A program made the position numbers and the translations under genes. A stretch of 64,000 nucleotides of DNA from Polystyrenella longa (GTDB taxonomy: Bacteria > Planctomycetota > Planctomycetia > Planctomycetales > Planctomycetaceae): assembly GCF_007750395.1 (NCBI RefSeq), contig NZ_CP036281.1:1637001-1701000 (forward strand), in the 5' to 3' direction. This document shows positions 58,639 to 64,000 of this stretch, in pieces. Within the stretch, counting starts at the first letter, position 1. Every line of letters starts with the position of its first letter. Under the pieces are notes generated by a model. The model did not search any database, was not told the DNA's origin, and worked only from the letters and a program-made list of their open reading frames with translations.

Positions 58639-58856
58639 CGGGGAAAATATTCTGTTCACTAATCGAATCATCCCGTATTGTGGGGTTAAATGTGAATTTC
58701 TCCCTTCCCCACTAGGGAACTCCCCATTTCCGTTCGATGACTCGTGCCTGATTGACGACTTGTGGCAGAGCTTGCCGGAACGGACCCACCTCAGCGATTA
58801 ACAAACCCAGAGCTCTCGACATGTTTGTTGAAGACTCAAAAAAGAGGACTACTATC

Positions 58857-59813
58857 ATGCGCATTCGCTATATCCGCACTCTGCTTGTGGCTTTAATCTG
58901 TGTGGCTGTCTTGCCCGCGACTGCTGCGGAACCGATGCAATTGAAGTATCAGTTTTCCAAAGACAAACCCCTGAATTACCGCATCACTACTGCCATGGAG
59001 CAGACGCAGAAAGTGGGTGAGCAGTCCAGCTCCATGAAAATGGTAAACATGACGGACACGATCTTTTCGCTGGACGAAAAATCGGAAGAGGGGGACTTCA
59101 GTCTCTCCAGTGTCACCAACCGCCTGCGCGTAACGATGGATAATCCGCTAGCAGATGCGTACGAGTATGATTCAGCATCAGAAGAAAACCCCACCGAAGG
59201 TTTGCTGGCGGCGCAGATGACACCGATCTTCAACGAACTCAAAGGAGCACAGTTGAAGCTTCGATTGAGCTCACTGGGAGAAATTCTGGAAGTCAAAGGT
59301 TACGCCGAGTTGATGAAAGCGATCATCAAAAAAGTGCCCGCGGCCGCAGGCATGGCGGGGTCGTTTTCAGATGAAGCCGCGAAAAAACAATACGAAGAAG
59401 TCTTCCCGACCTGGCTTGATAAACCGGTTGCCGAGGGGGACCAATGGGAATCTGAATTCGTCATGGACCTGGGGCCGCAGGGCAAAGCGAATGGTAAGAA
59501 AACTTATGCATATCGCGGGCCTTCGGAAGTTAATGGGCGTGCAACGGTGCTCATTAACGTGAAGCATGAAATCGAAATCAATATCGACGTCAATCAGGGA
59601 CTCAGTACTGTCGAAGGGCTAATGAAAACCCAGGACAGTGAAGGTGAAATTCACTTCGATCCGGCGACCGGCGAAATCGTTAAAGTGGATACTCAATACC
59701 TTATCGTGGGGAGTATTAAAGTGACTGCCCAGGGCCAGGTCCGGGTCGTGGAATCAAGCCAGGATCACCACATCTCGGTCGAACTGATTTCCGAGACCGA
59801 GAAAAAGGAATAA
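58857..59813 (+). CDS. Secreted DUF6263-type protein
   Basis: This protein of about 318 residues has a signal peptide (TLLVALICVAVLPATAAE) and a beta-rich mature region of the DUF6263 type: LKYQFSKDKPLNYRITT at the start, then LRLSSLGEILEVKGYAELM, and EIHFDPATGEIVKVDTQYLI near the end. The start at 58857 is preferred because AGAGGA precedes it and the signal peptide follows; an open frame extends to 58752 without signal features. No function is known. A homologue follows. Confidence 0.8.
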   Translation: MRIRYIRTLLVALICVAVLPATAAEPMQLKYQFSKDKPLNYRITTAMEQTQKVGEQSSSMKMVNMTDTIFSLDEKSEEGDFSLSSVTNRLRVTMDNPLADAYEYDSASEENPTEGLLAAQMTPIFNELKGAQLKLRLSSLGEILEVKGYAELMKAIIKKVPAAAGMAGSFSDEAAKKQYEEVFPTWLDKPVAEGDQWESEFVMDLGPQGKANGKKTYAYRGPSEVNGRATVLINVKHEIEINIDVNQGLSTVEGLMKTQDSEGEIHFDPATGEIVKVDTQYLIVGSIKVTAQGQVRVVESSQDHHISVELISETEKKE

Positions 59814-59858
59814 TCAATAAACGGTTTCATAACCAGAGTTTAAATTCGATCTCATACC

Positions 59859-59901
59859 AACAGCAGTTTCCCGGCGCATGCCTGATCGGGAAACTGCTGT
59901 T
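59859..59901. terminator. Strong hairpin terminator
   Basis: A 15-bp perfect stem (AACAGCAGTTTCCCG at 59859-59873 with its complement at 59887-59901) has a 13-bp loop, followed by TTCGTTTG. It lies between the two DUF6263-type genes and would separate their transcripts. Confidence 0.85.
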
Positions 59902-59977
59902 TTCGTTTGTGACGAGGTGCTGGTATATTACTCACTCAGGATTGTTTCCGGTTTAAGCCCCATTTGAAGGATCGACG

Positions 59978-60946
59978 ATGAGACCGTTTTGCATTTTGAT
60001 GACTGTAGGCGTTCTGTTAGGCGTGACCATGACGACAGTCATCTCGGCCGAGAAGATCGAGCTACGGTACAAGTTCACAGAAGACCAGCCCTTACTCTAC
60101 CACCATGCGGTGGAGAGCCATCAAACGGTGACTAATCGTTTTAATAGTACACCTCAGGAACTTGACTTGAAGATATCAAATGTCGTGCGGGTGCTGCCCG
60201 TCGAAGAGAAAGAGGATTTCGGGTTTCAGGTGAGGCTTGAATCGATCCGGGATCCGTTGGAGGAAGTGCTGGAACGATTGAAAGCAGGGAAGCCGATTGA
60301 AGCAGGCGAATTCACAGAAGAGCTGGAACAGTTTCTGATCAGTCCGCTGGGTAAGGTCCGAATAGATGAAAAGGTTGATGTGGCTGATCAGAATGAAAAA
60401 CCTGAACCAGAACGGTCTTCGAGTAATGGATCTTTACTGGGTGTTCTGCAAATGATCTACGTCCAGTTGCCAGAGAAGCCTGTAACGAAAGGAGAATCCT
60501 GGACGATTCAGGATCGCAGTCACGACGTTACAAAAAAGATGCACTCCGTACCCGATCAGCCTGCGAGGGTATCATCAGCGGAAAGCAATAGGGTATCGAA
60601 ATTGCTTTGCACATCACTGGGACCAATGGAATGCCAAGGACGCACCGTTATTAAAGTGGAGTTCTCCCGACAGTCCAGTGGAACCGTCATATCGAGTCAG
60701 TCATATTATGGGAACATGTCTATCCCAATCGCAATAAGTAATTATGACGTCAACGAGTCCTTGGGATATTTCCTTTTTGATCCCGAAGCGGGGAAAATCA
60801 TCGCACTCGAACTCTCTGAAGAAACACAGGTCAATATCATGACTTTTGACCGAATCTTTGATCTGGTCATGTATGAAGAATCATCAAGTGATCCTTCCGA
60901 AGTAATCAAAGCGAAAAGCAAAACGACATTGGAATTGCTTCCCTGA
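59978..60946 (+). CDS. Secreted DUF6263-type protein, second copy
   Basis: This 322-residue protein has a signal peptide (CILMTVGVLLGVTMTTVISAE) and the same start as its neighbour (IELRYKFTEDQPLLYHHAVES compared with MQLKYQFSKDKPLNYRITTAM). The conserved KPVTKGESWTIQD segment matches the neighbour's KPVAEGDQWESEF. This is a diverged tandem duplicate. It is convergent with the DUF1501 gene, 8 bp apart. Confidence 0.82.
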   Translation: MRPFCILMTVGVLLGVTMTTVISAEKIELRYKFTEDQPLLYHHAVESHQTVTNRFNSTPQELDLKISNVVRVLPVEEKEDFGFQVRLESIRDPLEEVLERLKAGKPIEAGEFTEELEQFLISPLGKVRIDEKVDVADQNEKPEPERSSSNGSLLGVLQMIYVQLPEKPVTKGESWTIQDRSHDVTKKMHSVPDQPARVSSAESNRVSKLLCTSLGPMECQGRTVIKVEFSRQSSGTVISSQSYYGNMSIPIAISNYDVNESLGYFLFDPEAGKIIALELSEETQVNIMTFDRIFDLVMYEESSSDPSEVIKAKSKTTLELLP

Positions 60947-60953
60947 TCTTATC

Positions 60954-62309
60954 CTAAACCAGTTCTTCTACCGGCTCCCGCTCATCCACGAGGAACTGGG
61001 GGCGACCGGTGGGGTCGTTCAGGGTCGTGGTCATCGTGTCGATGCCGAGGTTGTGGTAGAGCGTGGAGATCACGTTCTGGAAGTGGATCGGGCGTTCAAC
61101 CGGGTATTCGCCCAGTCGGTTGGTTTTACCAATAGCCTGACCCGTTTTCATACCACCACCAGCGAGCAGGGCGGAGTTCACGCGAGGCCAGTGATCGCGA
61201 CCGGCCTTATCGTTGATGCGAGGAGTCCGACCGAATTCACCCCAGACAACGACAGTCACATCGTCCAGCATCCCTTTTTCTTCAAGGTCTTGCACCAATG
61301 CCGAGACCGCCTGGTCCAGACGGGGGCCGTGATGGCGTACCAGGCCGAAGTTGTCGCCGTGGCTGTCCCAACGTCCATAAGAAAGACTGACCGAGCGAGC
61401 ACCTGCTTGCACCAATCGGCGAGCCAGCAATAGGTGATCGTTACAGGTGGGGGCACCATCATATTGGTACTTATAGGGTTTTCCGTCTCCGTAGCGGGCG
61501 ACGACTTCGGGATCTTCTTTACTGAGGTCCAGTGCTTCCGCCAGTTTACTGGAGGTAAGCACTCCGAAGGCCGCTTCCGTGAAGGAATCGACCCCATCCA
61601 GCATGCCGGTGGAATCGACTTCGCGTTTCAAATTGTCGAGGCCTGTCAGCAGTTCTTTACGATTTTGCAGTCGCTCTAACGTAACGCCGTTTAATGTCAG
61701 GTTTTCACTACCACCGTTGTTTGGTTTGAATGCCTGATGTGCCGCACCCAGAAATCCGGGGGCACCCGGTTCGGACCAGGGGGTGTGACTTGTTTTGGCG
61801 GATAGCGAGATATGCGGCGGCATCGCTTTATGAACAGGGCCTTTCATTTTGGAAATCGCCGAACCCATACTGGGGAAACCACCAATAGCGGTTCCATGCT
61901 GTCGTGGCCATCCGGAAAGGCATTGATAGGCATCGTGTCCGCCACTGTTGCCGACGATCGAACGGATGATGGCGAACTTGTCCATCATGCTGGCGATTTT
62001 GGGGAAGCATTCCCCAATCTGAATACCGGGAACCGAGGTGCTGATCGGGCTGAATTCACCACGAACCTCTTTCGGTGCTTCTGTTTTGATTTCCCACATA
62101 TCCTGGTGTGGGGCTCCCCCTGCCAGGAAAATGTTGATGATCGCCTTATGCGAATTGGGACGTGGATTGCCAGAGAGTGCTTCGGCCTGCAGAATCTGCG
62201 GCAATGAAAGCGCAGCCATGCTTCCAAAGGTGAAGCCACCTACTTGCAGAAATGAGCGACGGGAAATCCCATCACACATACGGTTAGAACGTCCTAAAAA
62301 AGTGAGCAT
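60954..62309 (-). CDS. DUF1501 protein, Tat-exported
   Basis: This 451-residue planctomycete-abundant secreted protein has a twin-arginine signal (SRRSFLQVGGFTFGSMAALS) and the sulfatase/alkaline-phosphatase-like fold of DUF1501: KAIINIFLAGGAPHQDMWE, GHDAYQCLSG, and VVVWGEFGRTPRINDKAGRDHWPRV. In planctomycetes such genes often pair with DUF1553/DUF1549 genes, absent here. The substrate is unknown. Confidence 0.93.
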   Translation of the reverse strand: MLTFLGRSNRMCDGISRRSFLQVGGFTFGSMAALSLPQILQAEALSGNPRPNSHKAIINIFLAGGAPHQDMWEIKTEAPKEVRGEFSPISTSVPGIQIGECFPKIASMMDKFAIIRSIVGNSGGHDAYQCLSGWPRQHGTAIGGFPSMGSAISKMKGPVHKAMPPHISLSAKTSHTPWSEPGAPGFLGAAHQAFKPNNGGSENLTLNGVTLERLQNRKELLTGLDNLKREVDSTGMLDGVDSFTEAAFGVLTSSKLAEALDLSKEDPEVVARYGDGKPYKYQYDGAPTCNDHLLLARRLVQAGARSVSLSYGRWDSHGDNFGLVRHHGPRLDQAVSALVQDLEEKGMLDDVTVVVWGEFGRTPRINDKAGRDHWPRVNSALLAGGGMKTGQAIGKTNRLGEYPVERPIHFQNVISTLYHNLGIDTMTTTLNDPTGRPQFLVDEREPVEELV

Positions 62310-62727
62310 TGAATTGCTCCCCGGAGGTAGGAATGAAATCGGTAGGAAAGCGAGGCAGGCAGGGTTTGGAAGGAAGCTCCTTCCTGGGTGAGTCGAATGC
62401 TTAACAGTCGATAATTCAGAATGGAACTCAATCTAAACTCTGATCGAGTTGTCGAGTACTTAAGAGTATCGACTGCTCATGGCTGACTTATCGAACACAT
62501 TTAAGCGTTCACTTATATATGCAGAGTACCTGAGACACCTTGAAACGTCAAGATAAACCCGGTCACTGGGTGAAAATGAATACGTAAGCTAACTGGTTCG
62601 GATTATAGGGGTTAACACGACAGTTAGACGCTTGAAATAGCGGAAAAAGCCTACTTTTCAAGAGCGAAATAAGGCCAAAATGTAAAGGGAACCCTGTTTC
62701 ACTCTCGCGAACCGACCCCGGCGAAAT
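62310..62727. other. Intergenic with a short hairpin, no gene
   Basis: A GGAAGGA-AGC-TCCTTCC inverted repeat (62368-62384) lies about 60 bp upstream of the DUF1501 start. Nothing else was recognised. Confidence 0.4.
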
Positions 62728-63339
62728 TTAATCGGCTCGTTCACCTTTACGTTTCAGCAGTGCCGACCAGCCGAGCGGGCCTTGGCGCTCTCCTTCATCC
62801 TCGAAGTGGAATTCACGTAATTGAACGAACTCGAACAGATCGCCCAGTTCCGCTTTCAGTTCTTCCTCGCTCACTTTGGGGATATGTTCGTCATCCGATT
62901 CGTGGCTGTTCCCACTCAAGGTCAGCCAAAGTGAACCGGGCCGGGTGCATTTCTTTAGCGTGTTCAGAAAACCGGATAGTTTCTCTTTTCGGACACAGTG
63001 ATAGCATCCACGATCAAACACAAAATCGAATGGACTAACAACCATCTGGAGATCCGTAATGTCACTCAACACGAAGCGAATATCGACATTCGCTTCGTTG
63101 GCTTTCATTGCGGCGGTATCGATTGCCCGTTCCGAAATATCGACCGCCGTCACGGCAAATCCCTGTTCTGCGAGATAGATCGCATTCGTGCCCGTACCGC
63201 AGCCGAGTTCGAGTGCGCGGCCCGGTTCAATCGAGTGGTCTTTCAAGACCCGTATTAATTCTTTGGAGACTAAGCGGGAATCCCACGGGGTATCGTTGTT
63301 TTGATACCGTTCGTTCCAGCGAATCGCAAACTCAGACAT
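62728..63339 (-). CDS. Class I SAM-dependent methyltransferase
   Basis: This 203-residue methyltransferase of the TehB/thiopurine-like group opens RWNERYQNNDTPWDSRLVSKEL and has the SAM motif I ALELGCGTGTNAIYLAEQGF, then TAVDIS, and motif DRGCYHCVRKE. The small-molecule acceptor is unknown. It may share a promoter region with the downstream gene at 63438. Confidence 0.9.
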   Translation of the reverse strand: MSEFAIRWNERYQNNDTPWDSRLVSKELIRVLKDHSIEPGRALELGCGTGTNAIYLAEQGFAVTAVDISERAIDTAAMKANEANVDIRFVLSDITDLQMVVSPFDFVFDRGCYHCVRKEKLSGFLNTLKKCTRPGSLWLTLSGNSHESDDEHIPKVSEEELKAELGDLFEFVQLREFHFEDEGERQGPLGWSALLKRKGERAD

Positions 63340-63437
63340 GGAAATGGCCTTTTTGTAGAGATCGTTTATCCCTGATAGTAATGTTGGAATTGCATCATAA
63401 CTGAATGTCAGTCTCGGGTACTGCCACTGGAGATGAC

Positions 63438-64000
63438 TTACACCATTTCGTAGTCTTCGTCACGATGATCAGTAAGGAACATGCATCCGGGAGCGTGGGT
63501 AATGACGAACGGAAGTTTTGCTTCGGCGATCACCGCTTGCGGCGTGACCCCACAGGCCCAGAAGACGGGTGATTCATTTTCTTCGATGGTAACGGCTTCG
63601 CCATAATCTGGTTTTGCCAAGTTCCGAATGCCGATTCGTTCTGGTTCTCCATGATGAACCGGGCCACCGTGCATCTCTGGAAAACGGGAGGTGATTTCTG
63701 TCGCTTTGGAAATCTCTCCCAGAGTAAGAGGCCGCATGGAAACAACCATATGCCCTTGGAACGGACCGACCGAATCGCATTCGATGTTGGTACGGTACAT
63801 GGCCACGTTTTTTTTCTCTTCGACATGGCGAAGCGGGACACCTTCCCGTTTGAGCGCATTTTCAAAAGTGAAGGAACAACCAATCAGAAAGGCAACCAAG
63901 TCGTCTCGCCAGTATTCTTCCAGACTGGTCGGTTCTGCGGTCAACTTTCCCTGTTCCCAGATACGGTAGCGGGGCAGGTCGTAACGTAAATCGGAACCTA
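63438..64000 (-). CDS. DUF1445 / D-glutamate cyclase-family protein, 5' end cut off
   Basis: The frame stays open from 63438 through the window end, so the gene is truncated at its 5' side. The last visible codons before the edge read [25 protein letters not shown]. The body has [22 protein letters not shown], the family's opening block of the core, and [17 protein letters not shown] near the end. This family contains D-glutamate cyclases and putative hydro-lyases. The TTG inside the frame (63944) is not the true start. Confidence 0.88.
   Translation of the reverse strand, partial: GSDLRYDLPRYRIWEQGKLTAEPTSLEEYWRDDLVAFLIGCSFTFENALKREGVPLRHVEEKKNVAMYRTNIECDSVGPFQGHMVVSMRPLTLGEISKATEITSRFPEMHGGPVHHGEPERIGIRNLAKPDYGEAVTIEENESPVFWACGVTPQAVIAEAKLPFVITHAPGCMFLTDHRDEDYEMV

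Noticed and set aside
63438-63944. Complete 168-codon gene from a TTG start
   Set aside because: Conserved family sequence continues upstream to the window end, so this is the 3' part of a longer gene.

Overview
The window looks like chromosomal DNA of a planctomycete (phylum Planctomycetota, probably Planctomycetaceae-like; this is inference). The reasons are the mix of gene families: a Tat-exported DUF1501 protein, two secreted DUF6263-type paralogues, a BatA/VWA membrane operon with very long proteins, a BamA with a low-complexity insert, and genes of tetrahydromethanopterin (H4MPT) C1 metabolism (fae, beta-RFAP synthase, DUF447) in a bacterium with otherwise ordinary housekeeping genes. 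Shine-Dalgarno sequences are present at some starts and absent at many.

Layout. 1-1260: edge of a ParE/Phd-type toxin-antitoxin pair, mscL and a small membrane protein. 1357-7593: class II fructose-bisphosphate aldolase, a 992-residue secreted protein whose start sits in a G8 tract, a coiled-coil protein and a BASS-type transporter. 7818-17379: UbiD-type decarboxylase, ruvA, a DUF3124 protein, tex, mutL and glycerate 2-kinase. 17409-25281 (minus strand): an HD-GYP protein, then a run of EamA transporter, hisA, hisH, prepilin peptidase, aroK and aroDE. 25725-30709: DUF447 and beta-RFAP synthase (H4MPT biosynthesis), overlapped antisense by an anti-sigma-like gene paired with an ECF sigma factor, then a site-2 protease and small proteins. 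31042-36259: bamA, a coiled-coil protein and larC with a (His-Asp)16 tail.

36263-42290 is an accessory region. It holds a retron-like unit: a reverse transcriptase with the NAxxH, YADD and VTG motifs (37418-38734), preceded by a roughly 171-nt sequence (37026-37196) that folds as a retron msr-msd should, with 15-bp a1/a2 ends, two short msr hairpins and a 16-bp msd hairpin. A 14-bp tandem repeat lies between the RNA and the RT gene. Downstream are a membrane protein of unknown function, a decapitated cytochrome c-like gene, an orphan membrane protein and a degenerate IS5-family element. This retron-like unit is the most interesting item in the window.

42438-64000: fae (formaldehyde-activating enzyme), an ATP-grasp ligase, an enolase-superfamily enzyme, a DUF5658-like membrane protein, an NHL-repeat Tat protein, a four-gene minus-strand operon (BatA-VWA, VWA/GATase-like, long coiled-coil DUF4175-like, prenyltransferase-like), a TIM-barrel isomerase, two DUF6263-type proteins, DUF1501, a SAM methyltransferase and the 3' part of a DUF1445/D-glutamate cyclase-family gene running off the end. 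No tRNA, rRNA or CRISPR array was recognised.
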